From: Pseudomonas vranovensis DSM 16006
Lineage (GTDB): Bacteria > Pseudomonadota > Gammaproteobacteria > Pseudomonadales > Pseudomonadaceae
Direction of reading: 5' to 3'
Length of the DNA: 64,000 bases
Assembly: GCF_000425805.1 (NCBI RefSeq)
Contig: NZ_KE384456.1
Location: 201,423 to 265,422 of the forward strand
The translations under genes were made by a program, and so were the position numbers. Shown here piece by piece: positions 15,992-23,944 of the stretch. The notes under the pieces are model-generated. The model saw only the letters and a list, made by a program, of their open reading frames with translations. It had not been told where the DNA came from and searched no databases. Each line of letters starts with the position of its first letter. Within the stretch, counting starts at the first letter, position 1.

Positions 15992-17257
15992 TCAGTTACC
16001 CTTCACCGCATAGTCCGGCCGCTTGTCGTTGCCGGGTATGAACGGGCTCCACGGCTGGGCGCGCAACGGCTGCTCGGTTTCCCAGACCACGTTGAACTGC
16101 CCGTCGTCCTGGATCTCGCCGATCATCACCGGCTTGTGCAGGTGGTGGTTGGCCTTGTCCATGGTCAGGGTGTAGCCCGACGGGGCCTTGAAACTTTGCC
16201 CGGCCAGGGCTTCACGGACCTTGTCGACATCGGTGGACTTGGCTTTTTCCACCGCCTGGGCCCACAGGTGGATGCCCACGTAGGTGGCTTCCATCGGGTC
16301 GTTGGTCACCGCCTTGTCGGCGCCCGGCAGGTTCTTGGCCTTGGCGTAGGCTTTCCAGTCGGCCACGAACTGGGAGTTGACCGGGTTCTCCACCGATTCG
16401 AAGTAGTTCCACGCTGCCAGGTGTCCTACCAGTGGCTTGGTGTCGATGCCGCGCAGTTCTTCTTCGCCTACCGAGAAGGCCACCACCGGTACGTCGGTGG
16501 CCTTCAGGCCCTGGTTGGCCAGCTCTTTGTAGAAGGGCACGTTGGAGTCGCCGTTGACGGTAGAGATCACCGCAGTCTTGCCGCCGGCAGAGAACTTCTT
16601 GATGTTGGCGACAATGGTCTGGTAATCACTGTGGCCGAAGGGGGTGTAGACCTCTTCGATGTCCTTGTCGGCCACGCCCTTGCTGTGCAGGAAGGCGCGC
16701 AGGATCTTGTTGGTGGTGCGCGGGTAGACGTAGTCGGTGCCGAGCAGGAAGTAACGCTTGGCCGCGCCGCCTTCTTCACTCATCAGGTACTCCACAGCCG
16801 GAATGGCCTGCTGGTTCGGCGCGGCGCCGGTGTAGAAAACGTTGGGCGACATTTCCTCACCCTCGTACTGCACCGGGTAGAACAACAGGCCGTTGAGCTC
16901 TTCGAACACCGGCAACACCGATTTGCGCGACACCGAAGTCCAGCAGCCGAACACCACAGCAACCTTGTCCTGGGTCAGGAGCTGGCGGCCCTTCTCGGCG
17001 AACAGCGGCCAGTTGGAGGCCGGGTCGACCACCACCGGTTCCAGCAGCTTGCCGTTGACCCCGCCCTTGGCATTGATCTGTTCGATGGTCATCAGGGCCA
17101 TGTCCTTGAGCGACGTCTCAGAGATCGCCATGGTCCCGGACAGCGAATGCAGGATGCCGACCTTGATGGTCTCGGCGGCCTGGAGGGTCCAGCTCAGGCC
17201 CATCGCGGCGATGGACGCACTGAGGGTAAAGGCCTTGATCAGACTGCGACGCTTCAT
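15992..17257 (-). CDS. urtA: Urea ABC transporter substrate-binding protein UrtA
   Basis: 421-residue periplasmic urea-binding protein. The start at 17257 (with GGAGAG upstream) gives an N-terminus MKRRSLIKAFTLSASIAAMG with two arginines in an RRxLxK setting and a hydrophobic stretch, compatible with Tat export. Mature segments KVGILHSLSGTMAISETSLKD, VFGCWTSVSRKSVLPVFEE and YVYPRTTNKILRAFL are typical of UrtA in the LivJ superfamily. It leads the operon urtA-B-C-D-E, and a sigma-54 promoter and two NtrC-like sites lie upstream. Confidence 0.96.
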   Translation of the reverse strand: MKRRSLIKAFTLSASIAAMGLSWTLQAAETIKVGILHSLSGTMAISETSLKDMALMTIEQINAKGGVNGKLLEPVVVDPASNWPLFAEKGRQLLTQDKVAVVFGCWTSVSRKSVLPVFEELNGLLFYPVQYEGEEMSPNVFYTGAAPNQQAIPAVEYLMSEEGGAAKRYFLLGTDYVYPRTTNKILRAFLHSKGVADKDIEEVYTPFGHSDYQTIVANIKKFSAGGKTAVISTVNGDSNVPFYKELANQGLKATDVPVVAFSVGEEELRGIDTKPLVGHLAAWNYFESVENPVNSQFVADWKAYAKAKNLPGADKAVTNDPMEATYVGIHLWAQAVEKAKSTDVDKVREALAGQSFKAPSGYTLTMDKANHHLHKPVMIGEIQDDGQFNVVWETEQPLRAQPWSPFIPGNDKRPDYAVKGN

Positions 17258-17322
17258 AGTGCTCTCTCCGTTGAGTTCGAATGTGCGGGTAAGGCAGATG
17301 GCGACTTCGGGAGAGAGCTTTA

Positions 17323-17337
17323 GCAAAGGCTGTGCCG
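17323..17337 (-). promoter_or_regulatory. Sigma-54 (RpoN) promoter of urtA
   Basis: Read on the minus strand the sequence is CGGCACAGCCTTTGC, followed by T. It has the invariant GG and GC separated by exactly 10 bases and matches TGGCAC-N5-TTGC except for the first T. Transcription would start near 17311, about 54 bases before the urtA start codon. Two NtrC-like sites lie 60-120 bp upstream. Confidence 0.75.
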
Positions 17338-17388
17338 AGTCAGTGAAAGGCTCTGGCACGGGCTTTCGGGCGGAACAAGAGGGAAGGT

Positions 17389-17405
17389 TGCACCGGCCTG
17401 GGGCC
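17389..17405 (-). promoter_or_regulatory. NtrC-binding site candidate, proximal
   Basis: TGCACCGGCCTGGGGCC matches 11 of 14 defined positions of the enterobacterial NtrC consensus TGCACCA-N3-TGGTGCA. Its centre is about 86 bp upstream of the predicted urtA start of transcription. Confidence 0.55.
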
Positions 17406-17430
17406 AGGGTTGGCAGGCGGTGCAGCCGGT

Positions 17431-17447
17431 TGCGCCGTACTGGTGCG
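17431..17447 (-). promoter_or_regulatory. NtrC-binding site candidate, distal
   Basis: TGCGCCGTACTGGTGCG matches 11 of 14 defined positions of the NtrC consensus and is flanked to give the larger palindrome TTGCGC-N9-GCGCAA. Its centre is 42 bp (four helical turns) from the proximal site, so both would face the same side of the DNA, as expected for cooperative NtrC enhancers. Confidence 0.6.
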
Positions 17448-17610
17448 CAACCGTTTGGGGGGCAGTGAACTTTTTGGCACCCCCGGCTACTTGAGTACCT
17501 TGCCGCACGCAGTAGTTTCTGCGGTGCGGGATTGGCGTCCCGATTACAGAAGAGAAGAAAGCACTAGCGTATACAGCGCTGTGCTCTGCATGGCTGCACC
17601 TGTTATGGGC

Positions 17611-17679
17611 GGAGCCGTGTGTGGGAGCCTTCGGGCTCACCGGTTCTTTTCTGTCCGGCACGCCAACCCGCACGGCTCC
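17611..17679. repeat. Long imperfect inverted repeat
   Basis: The left arm GGAGCCGTGTGTGGG (17611-17625) pairs with the right arm CCCGCACGGCTCC (17667-17679); inside the loop AGCCTTCGGGCT forms a second hairpin. It lies between the urtA control region and the broken gene at 17743. No T-run follows, so it is not a clear terminator. Confidence 0.5.
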
Positions 17680-17742
17680 GTCCACCCATTCTGGCGTATG
17701 GGCTCGGAGAAATATTTCAGAAGAGTTGCAAGGAATAGCACC

Positions 17743-18056
17743 CTGCTCAAGAAGATCGTCCCTGATCCGCCGTCGACGCTGATGGACGTCCATAACCCCC
17801 GTCCCGTAACGGCCAGCACGCATTTTGGTACCTGCCATGAGGCCCATGCCGCCCTGTTCTCGTGCACGGTGGTGTCAATTGCGCGGATGCGTTGGTGTGC
17901 GCCGTGGCGGCATTGAAGGCGGCCTACGAGACCAACGCCCTGGCGCTGGACAAAGCGCAGGAACCGCTGCGCAGTTTGCCGACCGCCACAGAAAATTCGC
18001 TAGAGAAAGGGTTGGCGATGGCTGACGCTGTACTCGTCGGGATGGAACGAGGCTAA
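17743..18056 (+). pseudogene. Small DUF3077/DUF6124-like protein gene, frameshifted, no ATG start
   Basis: Two adjacent reading frames join into one plausible small protein. Frame 1 from CTG 17743 (AAGGA lies 9 bases before it) reads LLKKIVPDPPSTLMDV ... HFGTCHEAHAALFS up to about 17861. Frame 2 continues VHGGVNCADALVCAVAALKA ... LEKGLAMADAVLVGMERG to the stop at 18054-18056. The junction at 17859-17862 needs one extra base. The combined sequence of about 104 residues resembles the small 'KKIVPDPP...FGTC...LF.V..GV...DAL' proteins found in many copies in pseudomonads, of unknown function. The absence of ATG plus a frameshift suggests decay, but a sequencing error cannot be excluded. An alternative is a short product from ATG 17782 or GTG 17862. 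Confidence 0.6.
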
Positions 18057-18065
18057 ACCTCAGGT

Positions 18066-18093
18066 AAAAGGGCCGCAGAGGCGGCCCTTTTTG
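18066..18093. terminator. Bidirectional rho-independent terminator
   Basis: AAAAGGGCCGC-AGAG-GCGGCCCTTTTT: an 11-bp GC-rich stem with A-run on the left and T-run on the right. It can stop transcripts from the broken small gene (plus) and from cycA (minus), whose stop codon is 20 bp away. Confidence 0.9.
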
Positions 18094-18112
18094 TAGGCGG
18101 GGACTTTGTGCT

Positions 18113-19516
18113 TCAAGGTCGCGGGTGCTGCTTGTTACGCACGAACAGCCAGGTTACCGCCAGCAGCAGAAACCACAGCGGCGTGACGATCAGTGCCTGG
18201 CGGGTATCGCTCTCAAGGCTGAGCAGCACCAGGATGAAGGCGAAGAACACCAGGCATACCACCGACATGAAACGCCCGCCGGGCATCTTGTACTTCGACG
18301 CCTGGTGCAGTGCTGCGCGGCGCTTGCGGTAGCTCAGGTACGACAGCAGGATGAGGGTCCAGACGAACATGAACAGGATCGCCGACACCGTGGTCACCAG
18401 GGTGAAGGCTTCGATCAGGTCGGGGACCACATACATCAGCGCTGCGCCGAGCAGTAGGCAGGTGCAGGAAAAGTACAAGCCATTGGCCGGCACCTTGCGG
18501 CTTGAGAGGTGTTCGAAGCTGCGTGGTGCATCACCTTGCTGGGCCAGGCCGAAGAGCATGCGGCTGGTGGAGAACACGCCGCTGTTGGCCGAGGAGGCGG
18601 CCGAGGTCAGTACCACGAAGTTGATGATGCTCGCCGCTGCCGGCAGGCCGGCGAGCACGAACAGTTCTACAAACGGGCTCTTGCCCGGCACCACGTCACG
18701 CCACGGCGTCACCACCATGATGGTGATCAGGGCCAGCACATAGAAAATGATGATCCGCACCGGGATCGAGTTGATCGCCCGCGGCAGAGTGCGCTCGGGG
18801 TTCTTGGCTTCGGCGGCGGTGGTGCCCACCAGTTCGATTCCGACAAAGGCGAACACGGCAATCTGGAAGCCGGCGAAAAAGCCCATCAGGCCATGGGGGA
18901 ACATGCCCCCGTCGTTCCACAGGTTGGCCAGGTCCGCCGTACGGCCCGACGGCGACTGGAAGCCGACCAGTACCATGTACAGGCCGGTACCGACCAGGGC
19001 GAGGATGGCGACGATCTTGATCATCGCGAACCAAAACTCGATCTCGCCGAACATTTTCACGGTAATCAGGTTCAGTGACAGCAGCAGGCCGACACAGGCC
19101 AGCGCCGGCGCCCACTGGGGCAGGTCAGGGAACCAGAACTGTGAATAGGCCGATATCGCGATCACATCGGCGATGCCGGTGATGATCCAGCAGAACCAGT
19201 AGGTCCAGCCGGTGAAGTAACCCGCCCACGGGCCGAGCAGGTCGGCGGAAAAATCGATGAACGACTTGTACTCGAGGTTCGACAGCAGCAGCTCGCCCAT
19301 GGCGCGCATGACGAAGAACAGCATGAAGCCGATGATCATGTAGACGAAGATGATCGATGGACCGGCCAGGCTGATGGTTTTGCCCGAGCCCATGAACAGC
19401 CCGGTACCGATGGCGCCGCCGATGGCGATCAGCTGGATATGGCGGTTGGACAGGCTGCGCTGCAGGTGTTCGTGTTCGTCGGGCGAGGTGTGTTGCGGGG
19501 ACAGGTTCGCGGTCAT
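18113..19516 (-). CDS. cycA: D-serine/D-alanine/glycine:H+ symporter CycA
   Basis: 467-residue APC-family amino acid permease with 12 predicted helices. Sequence closely follows E. coli CycA throughout: NRHIQLIAIGGAIGTGLFMG, GKTISLAGPSIIFVYMIIGF, GWTYWFCWIITGIADVIAIS, VFAFVGIELVGTTAAEAKNP and SSANSGVFSTSRMLFGLAQQ. It imports glycine, D-alanine and D-serine. Start choice is uncertain: ATG 19516, ATG 19528 and TTG 19537 are all in frame and none has a good ribosome site; I list the shortest, which keeps the usual short polar N-terminus. Confidence 0.9.
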   Translation of the reverse strand: MTANLSPQHTSPDEHEHLQRSLSNRHIQLIAIGGAIGTGLFMGSGKTISLAGPSIIFVYMIIGFMLFFVMRAMGELLLSNLEYKSFIDFSADLLGPWAGYFTGWTYWFCWIITGIADVIAISAYSQFWFPDLPQWAPALACVGLLLSLNLITVKMFGEIEFWFAMIKIVAILALVGTGLYMVLVGFQSPSGRTADLANLWNDGGMFPHGLMGFFAGFQIAVFAFVGIELVGTTAAEAKNPERTLPRAINSIPVRIIIFYVLALITIMVVTPWRDVVPGKSPFVELFVLAGLPAAASIINFVVLTSAASSANSGVFSTSRMLFGLAQQGDAPRSFEHLSSRKVPANGLYFSCTCLLLGAALMYVVPDLIEAFTLVTTVSAILFMFVWTLILLSYLSYRKRRAALHQASKYKMPGGRFMSVVCLVFFAFILVLLSLESDTRQALIVTPLWFLLLAVTWLFVRNKQHPRP

Positions 19517-19626
19517 AGGCTGGAGCATTCCGTTCAATACAATTTCTTGTGCGCGCTAGGCTAACACGCGCATTCCGGGCACAACCGCGACAATACGTCT
19601 CAAGACCAATGACGGCTTGACGGTGT

Positions 19627-20637
19627 TTATCGCTTGCGCATCAGGCCGATAAAAAACAGACCGCCAATGGCGGCTGTGGCGATGCCGATAGGCAGGTCTT
19701 CGGGTGAAATCAGGGTGCGGGCGGCCACGTCTACCCAGATCAGGAACAGGCTGCCCAGCAGCAGGCACACCGGCAGCAACCGGGTATGTTCGGCACCGAC
19801 CAGGCGCCGGGCAATGTGCGGCACCATCAGGCCGACGAAGCCGATCGAGCCACTGATGGCCACCAGCACCCCGGTCAGCAACGAGCAGATCAGGAACGCC
19901 GCGAGCCTTACGGAGCGGGCATTGAGGCCCAGGGTCACGGCGGTCTGTTCGCCGGCCATCAGCGCATTGAGCGCACGGGCCATGCCCAGCAACAGGGTCA
20001 GCCCCAGCAGCACGCTGATGGCCGGGATCGGCAGCAGCTCCCAGCGTGCCAGGCCCAGGCCGCCGAGCATCCAGAACATCACCGCCGAGCTTGCCCGGTG
20101 ATCGCCCATGAACAACAGCAGGTTGGCTGCTGCCATCATTACAAAGGCCACCGCCACGCCGCACAGCAACAAGCGGTCGCTGTCCAGCCGGCCATGACGG
20201 CTGGCGATGGCCAGCACCAGCAGCATGCTGCACAGGGCACCCATGAACGCGGCCAGGGGCAAGGTCAGCACGCCGAGCAGTTCACCGATATGCAGCACCA
20301 CCAGCACCGCGCCCAGGGTGGCACCCGAGGTGACGCCGAGCAGGTGCGGGTCGGCCAGCGGGTTGCGGGTGACGGCCTGCAGCACCGCCCCGATCATCGC
20401 AAGGCCGCCGCCGACCAGGGCGGCAAGCAGCATACGCGGCACCCGGATCAACCAGACGATATGTTCCTGGCCGGTGGTCCAGGCGGGCGTTTCGGGAGCG
20501 ATACCGAACAGCTTGAACAGCAGCACCCGCCACACCACCTCGACCGGCACCGGTGCAGCACCAAAACCCAGCGACACCACGCAAGAGACCAGCAGCAGGC
20601 CGACCAGGGCGATCAACAGCAGGCGATAGCGGTTCAT
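19627..20637 (-). CDS. FecCD family ABC transporter permease
   Basis: 336-residue permease of the FecCD/BtuC family with about ten helices. Conserved stretches are IRVPRMLLAALVGGGLAMIGAVLQAVTRNPLADPHLLGVTSGATLGA and GSIGFVGLMVPHIARRLVG, the ATPase-contacting loop. Such permeases import siderophores, heme or cobalamin. Its start overlaps the substrate-binding protein stop by 4 bp. It is the last gene of a three-gene set. The substrate is not fixed by sequence. Confidence 0.9.
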   Translation of the reverse strand: MNRYRLLLIALVGLLLVSCVVSLGFGAAPVPVEVVWRVLLFKLFGIAPETPAWTTGQEHIVWLIRVPRMLLAALVGGGLAMIGAVLQAVTRNPLADPHLLGVTSGATLGAVLVVLHIGELLGVLTLPLAAFMGALCSMLLVLAIASRHGRLDSDRLLLCGVAVAFVMMAAANLLLFMGDHRASSAVMFWMLGGLGLARWELLPIPAISVLLGLTLLLGMARALNALMAGEQTAVTLGLNARSVRLAAFLICSLLTGVLVAISGSIGFVGLMVPHIARRLVGAEHTRLLPVCLLLGSLFLIWVDVAARTLISPEDLPIGIATAAIGGLFFIGLMRKR

Positions 20638-21581
20638 GCGCCGTGCAAGCCTGTGGCAATGGCCTCGATGGCTTCGACGTTCTCAAGGCTCGGCGTGGCC
20701 GCCACGTAGGGGATCACCACAAAACGCTTGTCACGGATTGCCGACACCGACTGCAAGGCCGGATGTTGTTCGAGGAAGGCCTGCTTCTGCGCGGCACTGA
20801 CTTCGCCGTAGTCGACGATGACAATCACCTCGGGGTTGCGTTCCACCACGCTCTCCCAGTTCACCCGGGTCCAGCTGGCCTCGATATCGTCGAGCACGTT
20901 GCGCCCGCCTGCCGCCTCGATCAGGGCCTGGGGCATGCCCAGGCGGCCGGACGTCATGGCGCGGTCTTCACCGCTGTCATAGAGGAATACCCGAGGGCGC
21001 TGCGCGGGCACGCGCTGTTGCACGACGGCGACCCGTTGTTGCATCTGGTCGATCAATTGCTCGGCGCGATCCTGCACATCGAAGATCCGGCCCAGGTTGC
21101 GCAGATCGGTGTAGGTGTCGTCCAGGCTTGCGGCCGGGCGCTTCATCACGAAGGCGCAGGACTCGGTCAATTCATACACGGCAATGCCCAATGGAGCGAG
21201 GCTTTGCGGTGTCAGGTCGCCACCCACGCGCATGCCGTAGTCCCAGCCGGCAAAGAAGAAATCGACGTTGGCGTTGAGCAGGGTTTCCACCGACGGGTAC
21301 TTGCTGGCCAGCTCCGGCAGGCCGTCGAGCTCCTTGCGCAGTTCGGGGGTGACGGCCTTCCAGCCGCTCACGCCGCTGTAGCCGACCATACGTGAACGCA
21401 GGCCCAGGGCGAGCATCATCTGGGTCATGTTGATGTCGTGGCTGAGGGCGTGCTCGGGTGGCTTGTTGAACGTCACTTGGCGGTTGCAGCTTTGCACGTT
21501 CACGGGGTACTGGGTGGCCTGGGCAATGGCGCCGGCGCTGGCGAGCAGGCCCAGGACGAGTAGCAGGGTGGCTCGAATCAT
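20634..21581 (-). CDS. ABC transporter periplasmic substrate-binding protein (BtuF/FecB class)
   Basis: 315-residue exported binding protein. Residues 1-21 are a signal peptide (ATLLLVLGLLASAGAIAQA). It belongs to the helical-backbone class III binding proteins: HALSHDINMTQMMLALGLRSRMVGYSGV, YPSVETLLNANVDFFFAGWDYG and PEVIVIVDYGEVSAAQKQAFLEQHPALQSVSAI. Mature Cys residues occur in SCNRQV and ELTESCAF. Class members bind siderophores, heme, cobalamin or metal chelates. It overlaps its ATPase gene by 4 bp upstream and the permease by 4 bp downstream. Lying next to the copper receptor OprC, a metal complex is a reasonable but unproven substrate. Confidence 0.87.
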   Translation of the reverse strand: MIRATLLLVLGLLASAGAIAQATQYPVNVQSCNRQVTFNKPPEHALSHDINMTQMMLALGLRSRMVGYSGVSGWKAVTPELRKELDGLPELASKYPSVETLLNANVDFFFAGWDYGMRVGGDLTPQSLAPLGIAVYELTESCAFVMKRPAASLDDTYTDLRNLGRIFDVQDRAEQLIDQMQQRVAVVQQRVPAQRPRVFLYDSGEDRAMTSGRLGMPQALIEAAGGRNVLDDIEASWTRVNWESVVERNPEVIVIVDYGEVSAAQKQAFLEQHPALQSVSAIRDKRFVVIPYVAATPSLENVEAIEAIATGLHGA

Positions 21582-22366
21582 CGCTGGGTTATCCAGGTTA
21601 GACGTGGGTGGTCGGCCAGGGGGTGGCGGTCGATAAGGGCGTGTACGCCGAAAACATCGTGCAGCAGAGCGCTGGTCAGCACCTCGTCGGGCGTGCCGCT
21701 GGCGACGATATGTCCGTGGTCGAGCACATACAGGCGATCACAGAAGGCGGCGGCCAGGTTCAGGTCATGGATGCTCGCCAGGGTTCCGATGCCCAGCCGG
21801 CGCACCTGCGCCAGCAATTCCAGTTGATAGCGTGGGTCGAGGTGGTTGGTCGGCTCGTCGAGGATCAGCACCCGGGGCTGCTGGACCAAGGCCCGAGCGA
21901 GGATCACCCGCTGCTTTTCGCCACCCGAGAGGCTGGCGAACTCATGGTCATCGAAGCCCACCAGGCCCACGGTCTGCAAGGCGTTCCTGACCTGCTGGCG
22001 GTCGTCTTGCGTGTCGCCATCGAACAAGCCCTTGTGCGGGGTGCGGCCCATGGCGACCACCTCCTCGACATTCAGGCCGAAGGCATCGGGAAACTCCTGC
22101 AGCACCACGGCGATGCGCTGGGCACACCAGCGGGGTGACTGGCGCCACAGGTCATGCTCGTCGAGTTTCACCTGGCCGCGTTCGGGCTTGTTGAAGCGGT
22201 AGGCGCAGCGCAGCAGGCTGGTCTTGCCGCTGCCGTTGGGGCCGATCAGCCCGACGAATTCGCCGGGCTTGACCTGCAGGTCGACCGCGCGCAGTTGGAA
22301 CTGATGATGACAATGGCCGTGGCCCAGGGGCGACCAGTGCAGGTCGCTGATACTCAGGGTGCTCAT
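21578..22366 (-). CDS. ABC transporter ATP-binding protein (FecE/BtuD type)
   Basis: 262-residue ATPase. Walker A GPNGSGKTSLLR, Q-loop region VVLQEFPDAFGLNVEEVVAMGRTPHKGLF (typical of the FecE group), signature LSGGEKQRVILARAL, Walker B VLILDEPTNHLDPR and switch His in ASIHDLNLAAAF are all present. Start ATG 22366 is used because the longer in-frame extension runs through a REP element and is not protein-like. It is the first gene of the ABC set. Confidence 0.9.
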   Translation of the reverse strand: MSTLSISDLHWSPLGHGHCHHQFQLRAVDLQVKPGEFVGLIGPNGSGKTSLLRCAYRFNKPERGQVKLDEHDLWRQSPRWCAQRIAVVLQEFPDAFGLNVEEVVAMGRTPHKGLFDGDTQDDRQQVRNALQTVGLVGFDDHEFASLSGGEKQRVILARALVQQPRVLILDEPTNHLDPRYQLELLAQVRRLGIGTLASIHDLNLAAAFCDRLYVLDHGHIVASGTPDEVLTSALLHDVFGVHALIDRHPLADHPRLTWITQR

Positions 22367-22434
22367 GTCAGTCCTGTTGAAAACGGGCCGCCATGTTAGC
22401 GGATTTGCACCACACCCGCAGACCCTGCTCATAC

Positions 22435-22513
22435 CGTAGCCGCTGCCGCAGGCGGCGATGGGACCGGCAGGGCCCCGGCAATCAGGGGCTCTTGCGCCTG
22501 CGGTAGCGGCTAC
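22435..22513. repeat. REP-type inverted repeat, family B
   Basis: Left arm CGTAGCCGCTGCCGCAGGCG and right arm CGCCTGCGGTAGCGGCTAC, separated by about 40 bp. It lies between the PepSY gene and the ABC ATPase gene; the right arm contains the PepSY stop codon (22510-22512). Confidence 0.8.
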
Positions 22514-23883
22514 AGCCCCACTTGTGTCTTGGGTTTGACGCGTGCCATGCCCACCCGGTCCGCCAGCCATACCAGCAGCATCGAGGCACCCACCAGCGGG
22601 AAGACGACGCCCAAGATCAGCATGATCACCGTCGCGGCTTTCCAGCGTGGCAGGTCGTGACGCAACGGCGGTACGCCCAGGCCGCCCTCGGGCCGGCGCT
22701 TCCACCACATCACCAGGCCACTCACCGAACCGAGCAGGATCATCAGGCACACCAGCAAAATGATCAGCTGGTTCAACGGGCCGAACATCTTGCCTTCATG
22801 CAGCATCACGCCCAGTTCGGTGGCGCGGGCGACGATGTTGTAGTCCTGCCAGCGCACATCCACCAGGACCTTGCCAGTGTACTGGTCGACATGCAGGGTG
22901 GCATCGTTGCGCGGGTCGTCGGCAAACACGGCGATGGTGTACACGCCTTCGGCGCTGGTTGGCAGGGTAATGCTGTAGCCAGGGGCGACCTTGCGGGTGC
23001 TGGCCAGCTCCTGGACCTGCTGCAGGCTGGTCTGCGGTGCAGCCGGTGCGCTCGACGCCATGCTGTGGCCGGCGTGTTCGGCGTGGGCACCCGACTGTGG
23101 CATCGGCGTATTTTCCATGGCCCAGGGCACGGTCTGGCGGGTGGCCGTGTTGAGCTCGCGGGCCTGTTGATCGGAGGTGGGCACGTCGTTCCACATGGCT
23201 GCCGGGAAACGGTTCCACACATCGGCGTACTGCTTGCCCCAGAACCCGGTCCAGGTCATACCGCTGAGCAGCATCAACAGCAGCAGGGCCGAACCCCAGA
23301 ACCCGGTGACGGCATGCAGGTCGCGCCACAGCAGACGCCCACGGGCATTCAGGCGCGGCCAGAGTACGCCGCCCGTGCGCTGGCCACGTGGCCACCAGAG
23401 GTACAGGCCCGACACGACCAGCACCACGCCCCAGCCTGCCGCCAGTTCAACCAGACGGTCGCCGAGTGTGCCGACCATCAACTCGCCATGCAGGGCCCGG
23501 GCGACGGCCTGCAGGTTGTTTTTCGCGTCCTGCTCGCCCAGCACGTTGCCGTTGTAGGGGTTGATGAATACGTTGAGCTCGCGGCCGGCGTCCTGTACCA
23601 CGAACTGGGCGCTGCGGTCGCTGGCAGCGGCGGGCAGGTATTGGCTGACCTGGCCCTTGGGATACGCCTGATGAACCTGCTGCAGGAGGCTGTCGGCGGT
23701 CTGAGTGTGATGGCCGGCTTCGACCACCATCAACTGGCGATAGAGCAAAGGATCGAGCTGGGGCTTGAACAGGTAGATGATCCCGGTGATTGCCAGCAGG
23801 ATCATGAAGGGCGCAACGAACAGCCCGGCATAGAAGTGCCAGCGCCAGGCCAGGTTGTAGAAAGAAGGGGTCGGTTTGCTCAT
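22510..23883 (-). CDS. PepSY-associated membrane protein (PiuB-like), copper-cluster type
   Basis: 457-residue inner-membrane protein. Start ATG 23883 gives MSKPTPSFYNLAWRWHFYAG, the usual opening, followed by helix 1 (LFVAPFMILLAITGIIYLF). PepSY domains occur at about 50-120 and 310-380; further helices include LAAGWGVVLVVSGLYLWWP, WGSALLLLMLLSGMTWTG and two near the C-terminus. A His/Met-rich stretch (MPQSGAHAEHAGHSM) in the periplasmic loop suggests metal contact. PiuB-like proteins accompany TonB-dependent metal receptors and may reduce metal at the inner membrane. It starts 61 bp after oprC. Confidence 0.85.
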   Translation of the reverse strand: MSKPTPSFYNLAWRWHFYAGLFVAPFMILLAITGIIYLFKPQLDPLLYRQLMVVEAGHHTQTADSLLQQVHQAYPKGQVSQYLPAAASDRSAQFVVQDAGRELNVFINPYNGNVLGEQDAKNNLQAVARALHGELMVGTLGDRLVELAAGWGVVLVVSGLYLWWPRGQRTGGVLWPRLNARGRLLWRDLHAVTGFWGSALLLLMLLSGMTWTGFWGKQYADVWNRFPAAMWNDVPTSDQQARELNTATRQTVPWAMENTPMPQSGAHAEHAGHSMASSAPAAPQTSLQQVQELASTRKVAPGYSITLPTSAEGVYTIAVFADDPRNDATLHVDQYTGKVLVDVRWQDYNIVARATELGVMLHEGKMFGPLNQLIILLVCLMILLGSVSGLVMWWKRRPEGGLGVPPLRHDLPRWKAATVIMLILGVVFPLVGASMLLVWLADRVGMARVKPKTQVGL

Positions 23884-23944
23884 GGAGCGCTCCCGTATAG
23901 TGCCTGGGGTGAGGCGCGATCGAGGATCGCGCCCTGGTCGGGGA

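Larger units (their letters stand above)
17258..17742. other. Intergenic region upstream of urtA (485 bp)
   Basis: No gene is supported here. From right to left it contains an inverted repeat (17611-17679), two NtrC-like palindromes (17431-17447 and 17389-17405) and a sigma-54 promoter directed at urtA (17323-17337). Open frames crossing it on both strands lack ribosome sites and family-like sequence. Confidence 0.6.

Noticed and set aside
14437..16041. 534-codon plus-strand open frame opposite urtB
   Set aside because: Gln/His/Gly-rich shadow of UrtB with no ribosome site.
17352..17368. Plus-strand sigma-54-like box TGGCACGGGCTTTCG
   Set aside because: The -12 part reads TTCG instead of TTGC, and no gene with a good start follows on that strand.
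17320..17847. Minus-strand open frame of 175 codons upstream of urtA
   Set aside because: It overlaps the promoter and NtrC-like sites and the small broken gene; its translation shows no family features and no good ribosome site.
22367..22750. N-terminal extension of the ABC ATPase at 21578-22366
   Set aside because: The in-frame extension runs through a REP element and is Ala/Gly/Arg-rich; ATG 22366 fits the family.
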